Assembly: GCA_012274445.1 (NCBI GenBank)
Contig: JAAROD010000033.1
Coordinates: forward strand, 434,001 to 498,000
Length of the DNA stretch: 64,000 nt
From: Sclerotiophoma versabilis
Lineage: Eukaryota; Ascomycota; Dothideomycetes; Pleosporales; Didymellaceae
Reading direction: 5' to 3'
How positions within the stretch are numbered: position 1 is the stretch's first letter; the number at the start of each line of letters is the position of its first letter. Shown piece after piece: positions 53,474 through 64,000 of this stretch. A model generated the notes under the pieces. That model had not been told where the DNA came from, did not search any database, and saw nothing but the letters and a program-made list of their open reading frames with translations. The translations under genes were made by a program, and so were the position numbers.

Positions 53474-55187
53474 GACGTGTGAGGTCGTAAATAGGACTGT
53501 GATGGGAGGTTAAGGAATAGGTGAAATTGAGCATGTGAGCATTGTTCTATGTTTTGCTGATATAAAAGAACGATATGTGCCAGGGTGCGCTTGCCAGTAC
53601 GGGTTGCGTCATAGGCTGCTGCAGTAGCACTAGTAGCGGCCCGCATCATAATCGTTGAAAGCCACAGCATCACTGGAGATCATCGGTTGCCGCTTTTGGC
53701 CCAAATCTTGACGGCAACCGTTTCTGACACTTCAAAATCGTGCGCTAAACGCAGCTAAAGGCGGCATGCTCAACGGGTTCAATACCTCCTGTTGGAGTTG
53801 GGCGACGCAGAGCCTCAAGGGATGGTGCATGTCAAGTTCAGCGCGGAGCCTGTGTCCAGGATGGCATTCTCGCTTACCGATCTTCTCCAGATCCGCGATC
53901 ATGCCTCCACCTCATCCTCCATTGCGCGTTCCCTGCTGCGCATCATTCCTGATTCTATCAGTAACCTCCACGAGCGGTCCGCGGATGCAGAGGTGTGACG
54001 CACAATGCGAATCCTGCTTTCTCCTTTTGACTGCGCTGTCATAGTGCCCGCCTGGCTGTCTCTTTCTGAGCTACAGGGTTCGTTCACTGATAGGCGGGGC
54101 CTCGCAGGATCAAAGCCTCTACTCGCTGCAATTGTCCCTTCCAGCCCCGTGAGGTACTTGACGATACAACTAGCACATCGGGCCATCGATAGAATGCCGT
54201 AGTGCTCTCCACACTTATAGATTCCCAATCAGACCCACTGCTTTCATGATGATCCAACCTCGACACGTGACGTACGACTCTTTCAAATACGGGCTTTCTA
54301 GGTGCCACATGTGCGAAACCAGCAGACTGTCGCCAGCAACAGCTCCATCCTCAAATGAAGACGGCAAGGCATGCCTCAGCTACCTGAGATGATATGTGAG
54401 CATACAACAGCAGTACGGTGGGTATTTAACCCTTTCGATACTGTGATTGGCGGCTATATTGGCTTTACGTAGGTGACGATTAGAATCCACCAGTTGCGAT
54501 TAGAAACTGAAAATCAAAATCAAAACTTTCATAAGGCAGCCAAACTCCTGCGTGCTGAACTCCTGCATGCTAAATTCCTAGGTGTTGCAGGAGTTCAACT
54601 ATCAGTAATTGGGCGATCAACTACCTAGCATAACCACAGTGATGAGCATATTTTTATTTCCTACAATCTGCAAGTCACTATTTATATTGATTGATTAAGA
54701 CCCTAAGCTAAGATCAGCCAAGATTAATATAGGAAGCTGTCTATAGGCGTGAATAGCGCTTCATGTAGCTAGATACAGTAGGATAACGAGCTATCTTTTA
54801 CTTATTGCTAAGGTTGTAGTTCTAGAACACAGTTACCTAGGAGTTTAGTACGGAGAAGTTTAGTACGCAGGAGTTTAGTGCGTAGGAGTGTAGTTGTACG
54901 CCGGAGTTTAGTTACATGCAGGAGGTTAGCAAGCAGGAGTTTGGATTTCAAGTTTGGATTTCCAACCGGTGGGGTCGGATCGTCACCCGTGATATCGGAT
55001 TTAACCGCCCTGACATCGGCTCCTCATCGAATGCCGAAGCGCTATCCGTCATGGAGTTCTTCTGCATAGAATTCTATCTTTCTTCAATGACTTCGCTTCT
55101 TGTGGCTAAGCTCAGATATTGGACATCTACGTTAGATCGCACTCTACTGGATAGGTTTTGGATCAGGGAACACATGTGCGACAGACA
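53474..55187. other. Intergenic, AT-rich, with a MITE-like element
   Basis: About 1.7 kb. The left part (to about 54450) has short frames only, one of 84 codons at 53747-53998 considered and not accepted. The MITE-like element fills 54540-54944. The remainder is the promoter of the MFS gene. Confidence 0.6.
54540..54944. mobile_element. MITE-like element with iterated 15-bp ends
   Basis: About 405 bp. The outermost about 30 bp are imperfect inverted repeats: the left end reads CCAAACTCCTGCGTGCT and the complement of the right end reads CCAAACTCCTGCTTGCT, and both go on with CTCCTGCATG. The ends consist of tandem 15-bp units (consensus TACGCAGGAGTTTAG on the right): three inverted units on the left (54540-54584) and seven on the right (54834-54944), two of them 18 bp. 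The core is AT-rich with no open frame, so the element would be non-autonomous. I see no clear target-site duplication. Family unknown. Confidence 0.7.
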
Positions 55188-56869
55188 ATGACAGCGAGCG
55201 AACCAAAGGCCCACGGCGACCAAGCCATGGCCAGCCCGGTGACGAATCAGACATTAACCTCAATTTCAACCTCAACCCCAGACTCGACACAAGATGACTT
55301 GGGCAATGGCAAACAGAAAGACCTGTCAACGTGGGACAAGATCTACAGTGTCCTCACATACTGTCCGCCACGATGTCGCTGGGATCCAAACAAACCGCCT
55401 CAGTTTTCGATGTCCATGAACGTACTGTTCGCCTTTGCGGCAGGCTTCACTGTTGCAAACTTATACTACAGCCATCCCATCCTCAACATCTTGGCTCGAG
55501 ACTTTAGCGTTCGATATGAGCAGGTCGCGCAGATCCCAACCGTCATGCAGGCTGGATATGCTGCCGGCTTGCTATTCCTATGTCCGCTGGGAGATCTGAT
55601 ACCCAGACGTCCATTCGTATGCGGCTTGGTGTTCTTCACAGCAACCATGTGGTAAGTCCATCAGACATGAAGAGCGTGCCAGCAACAAAGTGCATGAATT
55701 AAAACCAACACAGGCTCGGCCTCTGCATAACCTCCAACCTTGGCGTCTTCACAGCAATATCCTTCATAACCGCAGTCACAACGGTGACCCCGCAACTGAT
55801 GCTCCCCCTTGTCGGCGACCTCGCTCCACCCAACCGCCGCGCAGCAGCGCTCTCCATCGTCGTCTCGGGCCTCATGCTCGGCGTGCTAGTCGCCCGCGTT
55901 CTCTCCGGCACCATCTCGAACTTCGTGACCTGGCGCGCAGTGTACTGGCTGTCTCTGGGACTTCAGTACCTCATCTTCATCCTGCTATGGCTATTCATGC
56001 CCGACTACCCCGCGACCAACCCGGGAATGAACTACTTCCGCATCCTGTGGGACATTCTACTCATGATCCCACGACACCCCGTGCTGGTGCAAGCCTGCCT
56101 GGCAGGCCTGCTATGTTCCGCGCCCTTCACTTCCTTCTGGACCACGCTCACCTTCCTCCTGGCCGGGCAGCCATACCACTACGACAGTCTGACAATCGGC
56201 CTCTTCGGCCTAATCGGCATAGCAGGCATGCTCGTGTCGCCCATCTGGGCGCGCCGCATGACCGACCGCTTCGTGCCGCACTTCAGCATCCTCTTCGGGC
56301 TGTCGTGCTCGCTGCTCGGCGTGTGTCTGGGGACCTACATTGGCACCTTCAACGTGTCAGGTCCCGTGCTGCAGGCCCTACTCCTTGACTTTGGAAACCA
56401 GACTGCGCAGATTGCCCAGCGGAGTGCGATTTACACCATTGAGCCCAAGAGGAGGAATGGCGTTAATACAGCGTTCATGGTTAGCACTTTCTGCGGTCAG
56501 CTCATTGGCACGGCGGCTGGGAACCATATCTATGCTGCTGCGGGCTGGATTGGGTCGGGCAGTACGAGTGTGGGGTTTATTTCGGCGGCGTTGTTGGTTA
56601 TGCTTGCTAGGGGCCCTTGGGAGGATGGCTGGGTTGGGTGGAAGGGCGGGTGGAGCTTGAAGAAGAAGAATCAGGATAGTGCGGATGGGAAGACGAGTGA
56701 GAAGGGCCATCTCGGGGTCCGTAATGGGGGACGAGATGAAGAGGAGGGTGCGGTGGAGAAGGTGCTGGAGGAGGTTGCTGCAGACAATGAAAACGAGAGT
56801 CCCCTGCACGAGGACAGGAGCAGTGGGAAGAGTAGTAAAGAAGACGTCATTCGACCGGCAAAAGCATAG
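55188..56869 (+). CDS. MFS transporter
   Basis: Two exons, 55188-55651 and 55714-56869 (intron 62 nt); 539 residues. A hydrophilic N-terminus rich in Ser/Thr precedes about 12 membrane segments. The loop 2-3 signature of the major facilitator superfamily is present as GDLIPRRPF, repeated in altered form in the second half as ARRMTDRFVPH. The charged C-terminus (about 95 residues, Lys/Glu-rich) is cytosolic. The order and the segment LMLPLVGDLAPPNRRAAALSIVVSGLMLGVL place it among drug:H+-antiporter-like (MFS_1) permeases. Substrate unknown. It starts 243 bp after the MITE-like element, whose sequence could lie in its promoter. Convergent with hgh1. Confidence 0.9.
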
Positions 56870-56978
56870 CGTGCATATAGACGGGTGTTGTTGCATACGA
56901 GAGGTTCATAGACGAGGAATCACATGATCAGGTTAATGCGCAGTTTGTCATTTTTTGGGTTTGTATTGATTTCGACAA

Positions 56979-58354
56979 CTATAACACCTCGACCAACTGG
57001 TCCTCCTCATCCTCGTCGTCCTTCAGCTCGATCATTTTCCCGCTCCCGCCCGCCGCGGCACTCATATCCGGGATGTCCTCCTCTTCGCCATCTTCCTTGC
57101 GCATGAGGATCTGCACAACGCGGTCGCAGGCCTCGCGCACGCCCTCGTCCTCGATGTGCAGATGGCACTCTCTCACGATGGGGTACACCTTCACCTTCCT
57201 CAGCACTTCTCGCCCCTCGGGCGTCGTGGTCAACAATAGCAGCGTCTCCAGATGTGACTTGATGATCTCGTTGTCGGACTCGCGCTCCTTGTCCGGCTCG
57301 AGGAGTTGCAGCTCGTCCAACATGCCCTCGGTGTCCTCGTCCGAGTACTCCTCAGGCCCCATCAGCGGCAGCAGAATGTACGGCAGCAGGTTCGCGCCGA
57401 TGCCTGGCGCAGGCAGGCTGGGGTCTTCAGGCAGGTTCGACAGCAGGACGGGGTGTGCTGGGACACGGAAGGCGGCGTTCTTGATGGTCGAGGCTACGCC
57501 GAGGCGGCGGATGTGCGATTTGTGGTCGGTGAAGACTTGGATCTTGGTCATGGGGATGATGTTGCTGTCGTGCTCTTGGGGGGTTGTGAGGTACTCGCGG
57601 CCCTTCTCAAACTGTGTCGCACGTCAGCCCAACGGTGCAGGGTGGAGGATGGGGGAGGCGGTGTTGTGAGACGCACCTTGGCCAGATCGGCGAAGAAGTA
57701 AGACAGGTAGTCGAAGTCGGCGTTCTTGTTGTACGCGCCCTCGGCGCCCTTGACGAAGCAGTCCATCAGCTGGTCCATGGCCCACTTGGACGTCGACAGC
57801 TCCTTCGGGACGTCGCGCTTCAGCTCGAGCACGCGTTGCAGCGAGTCGTCCTTGGCCATGTTGGCGAGGAGCATGGCGATTTCGTTCGCATTCGGCTCCC
57901 TCTTATTCTGGGCCTCAGTCAGCTCCCGGCCTGCCTGCGGCGTGTGCACCGGCGAACTGACATACTGTTATCCGAGACAGCAGCATTTCGAGGAACGCAT
58001 CGTCCTTTGAGATGTCCTTCAGCACTTCGGCGTCGGCCGAGATGTTGATGAGAATGGTGAGCGCGTTCTTCGCTATCGGCCCATAGTCCTTGACGAGCAG
58101 CTTGAGGTCCTTCACCGGCTCCAGCTGGTTGCGCTTGAAGAGGGGAACATCGGCCTGCGAGTATCCGACCAGGTGCTCAGCGGCTGTTTGGTGTGAGCGA
58201 GACTCGATGGCGGGGTGGTGGGGCTGCGCTCACCAGCTTGTCGAATCTGCGTGTTGCCGTGGTGGAGGAACTCGACGAGCTGTGGAAACACGTGAGCGAC
58301 GCCGTCTTGGGCCAAGTCCTGTCAGCACCCTACCTCTTCTAGTTCTGTAGGCAT
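56979..58354 (-). CDS. hgh1: Hgh1, eEF2-specific folding factor
   Basis: Five exons: 58354-58334, 58279-58234, 58183-57966, 57907-57677 and 57611-56979; 382 residues, the usual Hgh1 size. It is an armadillo-type helical repeat protein: MPTELEELVEFLHHGNTQIRQAAAEHLVGYSQ, then AKNALTILINISAD, then NEIAMLLANMAKDD, KWAMDQLMDCFVKGAEGAYNK, DYLSYFFADLAKFEKGREYL, RRLGVASTIKNAAF and LLPYILLPLMGPEEY, the last being the strongest family signature. Yeast Hgh1 works with CCT/TRiC to fold elongation factor 2. The C-terminus is acidic. The first exon is only 21 nt. Intron 4 lies inside the FADLAK/FEKG segment. No defect seen. Confidence 0.93.
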
Positions 58355-59293
58355 TGTGGAAGCTGTGTTGCTGGTGTCGCATGCGCCATGACAACTTTTC
58401 TGCCGCCAAAAGTGCGTGAGCTTATCGATAACACTAGCGCGCACTCTCCCTCTGCCAGTCGTGAGCCCTTCCACCGCCTCCCCGCCCTTCTGCCACCGAG
58501 CGACTGTCCGTCGACATGTCCTCGGAGCCCGGAGCCCGGAGCCCGGCCCCAACTGGACTCGCGCCTTGGCTCTGTCACGTCAAGAGTCGCCTCCACGCGC
58601 AAGTCGAGATATGTCTCTCGCAGTGTCTGCAAGTGCACAGCGGCAGGGTCCACAGTTGCCCATCACCTCCACCACACTCCATAGTAGACTCACGAGCAGC
58701 ATGTCTCGACCATGACTCGACGAGCGTTTATCTTTAAACCCTCTCGAGAAGCCAAAGTCCTGGCCAGCGTGCAGAGGGCCCTCGAAATAGACCTCGAGAT
58801 GATCGCTTCCTCCCGCAGATGAACCCGTCACTCTACAGCCATGCCCTGTGCGCTGGTCAGGCACAAGGTACTCGACGAATGAGCATGTTCCGTACGCATT
58901 TGCAGCCCATACAGCGACCCGGCATGGTTCTGGGGTGCTGCGAGTGCCGGCGCTTAACGTGATGCCCGCCAACCACCAATATCCTAGCCGCCAACATGTT
59001 GAACCCTCGCTACGCGCCCAGCATGGCCACCGTCCTGATTGGCCGCCTCGACCACGAAAAGTGCTGCAAGAGGTAGCTTCTGCATGAGAAGCACTTCTAC
59101 CGTGTTTGTTCTGGGTAAGGAGTGAAGATTGCTTTGCTAGCCTCAGAGTGTGCATGCATCGTCGTCCCCCATATACTCGTGGCTTCAGGCGTCGTTGTGT
59201 TTCCAGTGCCGACCTGACGTCTGCTCATAGCGACGAAGACCATCCCACCTAATTTCTAATCCTCCTCCAAACACGATAGACTACCGATCCAAC
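58355..59293. other. Divergent promoter region
   Basis: Between the starts of hgh1 and the Pro-rich gene. A 191-codon frame on the minus strand (58580-59155) lacks an ATG at its beginning and features; not accepted. Confidence 0.5.
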
Positions 59294-61519
59294 ATGACTG
59301 GCACCGGGTTTCAACTGTTCCCTCCACCTCCTCGCCCAAGGCAAACGAGCCCAGCGCAAAGACCATCACCAGCCATGAAGCCCTCTGTCCCGGCACCGGT
59401 TGTGGAGAGAAAAGATAGCGCGAACCATATGGAGGAACTAATTGACTTCCACGAACTGGTTGTACAGGTCAACTCAGTCCCTGTATCGCCATCAAATATG
59501 AACAACGTTGCCCCAACAATCACCGCACCACCTCGAGCACACGTTGCACCCCCCATTGGCTCTACAACAGGGCCTGCAGCCATGTCGCCAGTCATGATGG
59601 CACAAGAAGGCTTCTACAGAGGCCCCTCGCCATCCTTCTCAACACCTCACGCCTACAGTCCTGAGCCCAATCGAGCCGTCTCTCCTGCATTCTCAACATG
59701 TGAAACACTGGTCCGTAGCAATACGACTGCAACACGACCACCCAGGTCGCCTCAAGAAGAGATACAGATGCGTTCTATGTTTCCGACATACAACCCCAGC
59801 TTGCCTCTTTCGCAACAAGCGTACAAGCCTACACAAGCATCACCGACCCACCTCCAGACAAGTAGGTCGCCATATTCTTCACAGCCCTACATACCCCACA
59901 GCAACACCTCCTCAAGGAACACCATGTCCGCCAAACCACCACCCAAAACCTTCTTTACACCCTCACACCTGCTTGACAATCTCTGGCTGGCTGCCAACGG
60001 GCAAGAGGAGCCGGCGGTTCAAATCTACACCCTGAAGATGCATCGAGCAACCCTGGCAAACCCTACTATCACCTTTGGAACAACACCCTCACTTCCATTC
60101 TACAGCTTAGCGACGACGAACCTTGCCGGCGAGGATGCTCCGGTACAAAGCATCATCAATGAGCTACTGATCCAACGGCATCACCCCACTCAACCACGGG
60201 TGCTCCCAATTGCACAACTCGATCTCATCTCACCCCCTTCTATGGATACCGTGGCATTCGATCCCCAGCAACAGGAGTCTGCCACTCTTTTGACAAGCGT
60301 ATACCCAAAGCTTGCCGCTCTGCAAGCCTTAGACGCAGCCGCAACCTCGCCCGCCGCCTCGCGTATCGCTCTGGTTGACCCAGGTGCCCAATCCCCGGCT
60401 GCTCAGCGACTAGCAGAAGACGTCCTCGCCGGCGCTGCGCAACGGGAATGCTGCACGCTCTTCTGGATGCGTGACGACCCCAATCAACAGGCCAATCCAT
60501 GGGCCCAACACATCCCCTCTGAAGGCTCATACCAATTACACCACCCAACCCTTGGCACCTTCCCCATCCAAATTGAAGGCGACTGCTCCCTCATCAACAT
60601 GCCATCTACAAGGCCCGTTACGGCCATGTACGGGCACAACATGCCCTCGACGCCCGCCCTGTCCGGCCAAAAGCCCGCATCCATCACCCTTCTCAACCCG
60701 TACATACTTTCCACAACCACCCCACGGACAAATGCATTTTCCCCTCTACCCATGCCTCCGCGCTTCGACGCCCAGAACCGTCCTATCTCCGCTACACCCT
60801 CCACTATGTCCGTCGCGCAGCTGCCCACAACCACCGACGCAACCGCCGACGACGCAATGCTAGCGCGTCTAGACTTCGGCGCCGATGCTCTGGTTCTCAA
60901 TGTCAGCGCACTGACGCGGTTCGGTAACCCGTTCCTTGTCGACGTCGCAGCGAGCACGCTGTGCGCCGTCGCCATCGCAGAAGCGACACGGGGCCGGTCC
61001 TCGCGGCAAGCGAGTCTGCAGAATTTCTCCGCGCCACCGATGAACGACTATGAACTACAAACTCCGGAGACCAAGGCGCGCAGTTTCAAAGATGCGTTAA
61101 AGGAGGACTGGGACGGTGTGGACGCGCGGTCAAAGCAAGGCCGAGAGAAGGCCGGTATAGCCGTCAATTCGTCTCTGCGCAAGCTGGTCCAGGCGTTGAA
61201 ATCAACAACCACCGACGACGGCGCGAGCCGAGCTCCATCGGGCTCCCGCGATCGGAATGCTGATTTCGATAAGGATATTGAACTCGGCGCGTGGTACGGC
61301 CAGAACAGCGCGTCGCCCTCCGTCCAAGTCCGAGAAACAAAAGCAGAGAAGAAAGCGCGCAAAGCTTTGAAGAAACAGGATCAACTACCTTTCCTAGCAC
61401 GCGCGGTCGTCGGGGTTATTACTATTGCGTTCAAGGCCGTGGTCTGGGTGCTTATGATTGCATTTAAAATCCTTGCTGGTGTAGTCAAGATCCTTGTTAG
61501 GGCGGTAAGTAAATCGTAA
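59294..61519 (+). CDS. Pro-rich protein with C-terminal hydrophobic tail, unknown
   Basis: Single exon, 741 residues. The first about 215 residues are disordered and rich in Pro, Ser, Thr and Gln. A folded middle (about 215-590) starts FFTPSHLLDNLWLAANG and includes DLISPPSMDTVAFDP, RECCTLFWMRDDPNQQ, LHHPTLGTFPIQIEGDC and LARLDFGADALVLNVSALTRFGNPFLVDVAASTLCAVAIAEA, which reads like a compact alpha/beta domain. The end is basic and then strongly hydrophobic: LARAVVGVITIAFKAVVWVLMIAFKILAGVVKILVRAV, with regularly spaced lysines, more like a membrane-lying amphipathic hairpin than a standard tail anchor. I do not recognise the family. Gene structure is simple and the frame is clearly coding. Convergent with the phosphatase gene. 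Confidence 0.8.
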   Translation: MTGTGFQLFPPPPRPRQTSPAQRPSPAMKPSVPAPVVERKDSANHMEELIDFHELVVQVNSVPVSPSNMNNVAPTITAPPRAHVAPPIGSTTGPAAMSPVMMAQEGFYRGPSPSFSTPHAYSPEPNRAVSPAFSTCETLVRSNTTATRPPRSPQEEIQMRSMFPTYNPSLPLSQQAYKPTQASPTHLQTSRSPYSSQPYIPHSNTSSRNTMSAKPPPKTFFTPSHLLDNLWLAANGQEEPAVQIYTLKMHRATLANPTITFGTTPSLPFYSLATTNLAGEDAPVQSIINELLIQRHHPTQPRVLPIAQLDLISPPSMDTVAFDPQQQESATLLTSVYPKLAALQALDAAATSPAASRIALVDPGAQSPAAQRLAEDVLAGAAQRECCTLFWMRDDPNQQANPWAQHIPSEGSYQLHHPTLGTFPIQIEGDCSLINMPSTRPVTAMYGHNMPSTPALSGQKPASITLLNPYILSTTTPRTNAFSPLPMPPRFDAQNRPISATPSTMSVAQLPTTTDATADDAMLARLDFGADALVLNVSALTRFGNPFLVDVAASTLCAVAIAEATRGRSSRQASLQNFSAPPMNDYELQTPETKARSFKDALKEDWDGVDARSKQGREKAGIAVNSSLRKLVQALKSTTTDDGASRAPSGSRDRNADFDKDIELGAWYGQNSASPSVQVRETKAEKKARKALKKQDQLPFLARAVVGVITIAFKAVVWVLMIAFKILAGVVKILVRAVSKS

Positions 61520-62044
61520 GCACCATCGCTTTTCCACATGGCCGATCCGCAGCCTTCCTTTTCGCTTGTGGGTATTGGAGGTTTTGCATATCTCAGGGAT
61601 TAGACAGGCGTTGTTTCCGCATTATACCAGTTCCTGTAGTTGATGACGTAGTATGCTATGAATAGTTACCTCAAACACTTCACCAATGCAAAAGTATAGA
61701 GAGGGAGAGCATCGTGGTTGAACCATGCGCATTGTTTTCGAATATGCGTCTTGATTTGTCTAGCAACTCATCTTGATCGCTGTGCATGCGCTCTTCCCAC
61801 CTATCCCAACAACCTTCGCCATGATACCCAAAATGCAATACATACGTGAACCCAAGCAATGCAACGCCGGCCCATGGACCCCTACTGTCGTGCCCTGCCC
61901 TGCCCGATAGTCAAGCGTGATAACAACAATGCTTAACGACTTTGCGCCTTCACGCCCTTGCTGTGCATATCGTGATTCTCGTTAACCCGGTTCTTCCTTC
62001 AGTACAAAAACCAAAACTCATGCTGTGCGGTCAAAATTGCAAGT
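61520..62044. other. Convergent intergenic stretch
   Basis: Presumed 3' UTRs of the Pro-rich gene and the phosphatase. Nothing else seen. Confidence 0.6.
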
Positions 62045-64000
62045 CTAGGCGCCTTTAGACAGGACATGCTGCTCGTTCAGCCACTCCAAAACACTCTCGT
62101 AGCAAAGCACAAACTGGCGCAGAGACTGCACCATGCTCAAACGCTGAAGACGGAAATCCTCAACCGTCTTCTCAATAAGATCCAGATCCTCCTTGCCAAT
62201 CCATTCACCGTTCTTGTCGTGATTGGGCGACCCGGCATCGACATCCATGGGCGTGCCTTGCCTGCCAGAACGGGCGTGCCTCTGCCGCTTGAGCATGTCG
62301 AGAACGGAGTCGACCGTGCAGAAAGTTCCAGTACGACCACAGCCGGCAGAACAGTGGACGATGACGGGGCGGCTGTTGGCTGGCTCAGGCTTGTCGGGGG
62401 AACTGACGCCGTTAACAGAGCGGACAACGGCATCGGTCTGCTCGATGAGACCGAGAAGGTGGGTTGGATGTGCCGGCGCGCCGAAGTCCGGCCAGTTGGA
62501 GTACTGGAGCTGTGTGATCTCGCGCATGCGTTCAAAGGGCTCGTCGTCGTTGGATAGAGTGAACTTGCGCACCGTGACGTAGGGCTTTTCAGATGCCGGA
62601 GACGCGGTGGTAGCGTTATCGTCAGGATTAGGGAAGAATGAAGTCTTTGGCTGCGAGGTCGTCGATTTTCTTTGGCCGATGGAAGGCCTATGTGCGTGCG
62701 AACGTTCCTTGCGGCTGTGGATCCTGGATGGCTCGAGGGAAGCGCGATGCTCTCCAAGCTGCTTCAAGTGCAAGCTACCAAAATGCTTGTCAGACCAGTA
62801 GTTATGCGCTTTAACTTGGCCACCCTCCTGCTCAGCTGTAAGCATGACAATGACGCGGACATCCTGTTGCCAGACAACATTCCAGAAGTCCTAAACCGGG
62901 GTTAGCTGTGATCATGTGTTGTGATGGATATGCAAGACATACCTTGAAGGTAGTGGGGATTGGACCCTGCGTCGCGATATAACGTTTATTCGAGTAGGCG
63001 GCTTGGACGTGGTTGGCGTTAATGTAATCACAAGACCCATCTTCGCAACCCTCAAGCTTGACTCGAGAATGCTCGTACGGCCAGATGTTGTTGTATCGGT
63101 TCTTTGAACCCTTTTCAATACCGGCAATCTGGATGTTCTTTGGAACGTCCTTCTGTCCTCCTGGTGTGCCGTAGACGACCTTACCAGAGAGCGCCTCCTG
63201 CATGCGCTTCTGTTCCTTCTTCTCAATATGTAGAAACTTGTCAGAGACACGCTTGCCCGCATCCTTGTCGTCTGCTGCTTGCTGTAGCCACTGTGGAACT
63301 TCCTCTTTTGCAGAATCGGTCATGGACGTGGGCTTTTTTACAGGCATCTGGCCAACACCACCAATAAGATCCATATTTTGACGGATGTTGCCGAAAAAGG
63401 GATTCGCAGCGTTCTGTGTAGCGGGCATTGGGCAACCGCCGATAACAGGTGCAACCGCAGGTCCACCAATGTCGAGCTTGAGGGCACCCTTCGATCCTGC
63501 TAATGAGGACGGGCTGTGAGGATTCGATTGTGTAATCCAGTTGGGGAATTTCTGTGCGAACTCTTGAAATCCACCACGAATGATGAAGGTGCCACCATTC
63601 CACCCCTCAGTGGTAAATTTTTTGAGTGTGTTGATGCAGGTCGTTGCATCCTTCAGCTGCGCAGAGTTGGAGTCGTAGACTATTATGTGCTTGCTGTTCC
63701 TCCACTTCTCGAATCTTTGCTTCTGCTCGTCATCCTTAAAAGTCTCTGCCAGCTTCTGGACGTTGAACGATGCTCGCTTGAGGAGGGTTGTAGGTATGCA
63801 AAGACTCAACGCGCCTGCTATGCGAGACTTGGCATACTGTGTGGACACCCGAAGGTCAAGTAACAGTACCTCTTCGACTGCTGACTCGAGAATGTTAAGG
63901 ATGTGCTGGGGTGTCGCCATAGTTGGTCCATCGGTATTGCTTTCATCGTAGATATTAGCAGGCAACGTCTCTGCTCGTCTCGATTGGTGATGTGAAGACT
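62045..64000 (-). CDS. Protein tyrosine phosphatase with rhodanese-like domain (partial 5')
   Basis: Exons 64000-62943 (running off the right edge, frame open) and 62890-62045; intron 52 nt. About 630 residues are visible. The N-terminal part is a rhodanese/CH2-like domain (LLLDLRVSTQYAKSRIAGALSL, ERFEKW-type helix, HIIVYDSNS) whose active-site position has Asp rather than Cys, so it is probably a MAP-kinase docking module. The catalytic domain has NRYNNIWPYEHSRVKL, DYINANHVQA, YIATQGPIPTTFKDFWNVVW, the WPDFG loop and the signature HCSAGCGRTG with the nucleophilic Cys. This domain pair is that of S. cerevisiae Ptp2/Ptp3 and S. pombe Pyp1/Pyp2, which switch off Hog1/Sty1-type stress MAP kinases. 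A long insert between YWSDKHFG and YVTVRKF is Ser/Pro-rich. Catalytic residues are all present. Confidence 0.92.

Noticed and set aside
53747..53998. Plus-strand frame (LLELGDAEPQGMVHVKFSAEPVS...) in the gap before the MITE-like element
   Set aside because: The frame is open and protein-like but has no in-frame ATG near its beginning, no splice partner that I could find and no family match. It might be a gene relic.
58580..59155. 191-codon minus-strand frame upstream of the Pro-rich gene
   Set aside because: Starts without an ATG, lacks domain features, and lies in a promoter-sized gap between two divergent genes.
1..64000. CRISPR arrays, operons, insertion sequences or prophage
   Set aside because: The window is a eukaryotic nuclear sequence with spliced genes; no direct-repeat/spacer array or bacterial-type mobile gene was found.

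Overview
The window is nuclear DNA of a filamentous ascomycete (Pezizomycotina), most likely a dothideomycete of the order Pleosporales. Evidence seen directly: spliced protein genes on both strands with many short introns (about 45-65 nt, GT...AG), a Pol III tRNA gene with a 12-nt intron, and fungal families such as GH72, a Pex30-like dysferlin protein, a DUF3292-type protein, a pisatin-demethylase-like P450 and a ferrichrome-type siderophore NRPS. The order is an inference from overall protein resemblance, not a measured placement. There are no operons; genes sit in convergent and divergent pairs.

Layout. 1-8.5 kb: 3' end of a siderophore NRPS, an RNPS1-like SR protein, a GH72 glucanosyltransferase-like protein that has lost its acid/base glutamate, and profilin. 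9-24 kb: a TMEM16/anoctamin, mitochondrial GatA, a 25-residue copper-type metallothionein in three exons, a Pex30-like peroxin, Pam16, a Trf4-like poly(A) polymerase and the GPI-remodelling protein Per1. 25-34 kb: a SAP-domain nuclear protein, an unknown membrane protein, and a divergent P450/methyltransferase pair. 33.7-48 kb: Ndc80, a Ser/Pro-rich unknown, Isn1 (8 exons, several tiny), Med17, phosphofructokinase, an SDR with a minisatellite in its intron, and mitochondrial enoyl reductase. 48.7-64 kb: a secreted MRJP/yellow-like protein, tRNA-Val(AAC), a DUF3292-type protein, a MITE-like element whose ends are built of 15-bp units, an MFS transporter, Hgh1, a Pro-rich unknown and the 3' part of a MAPK-type tyrosine phosphatase.

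Most of the content is core cellular machinery: transcription (Med17), RNA processing (RNPS1-like, Trf4-like), kinetochore (Ndc80), glycolysis (PFK), mitochondrial import, translation and lipid synthesis (Pam16, GatA, Etr1), the eEF2 chaperone Hgh1 and purine salvage (Isn1). Accessory content is limited to the NRPS end, the P450/methyltransferase pair, the metallothionein, the MRJP-like protein, the MFS transporter and the MITE-like element. I saw no convincing new multi-gene system. The best leads are the GH72 pseudoenzyme candidate, the metallothionein, the iterated-end MITE and the very small exons.

Exon models were built by hand from splice signals and family resemblance. Every complete spliced model adds up to a whole number of codons, which supports the junctions but does not replace transcript data.
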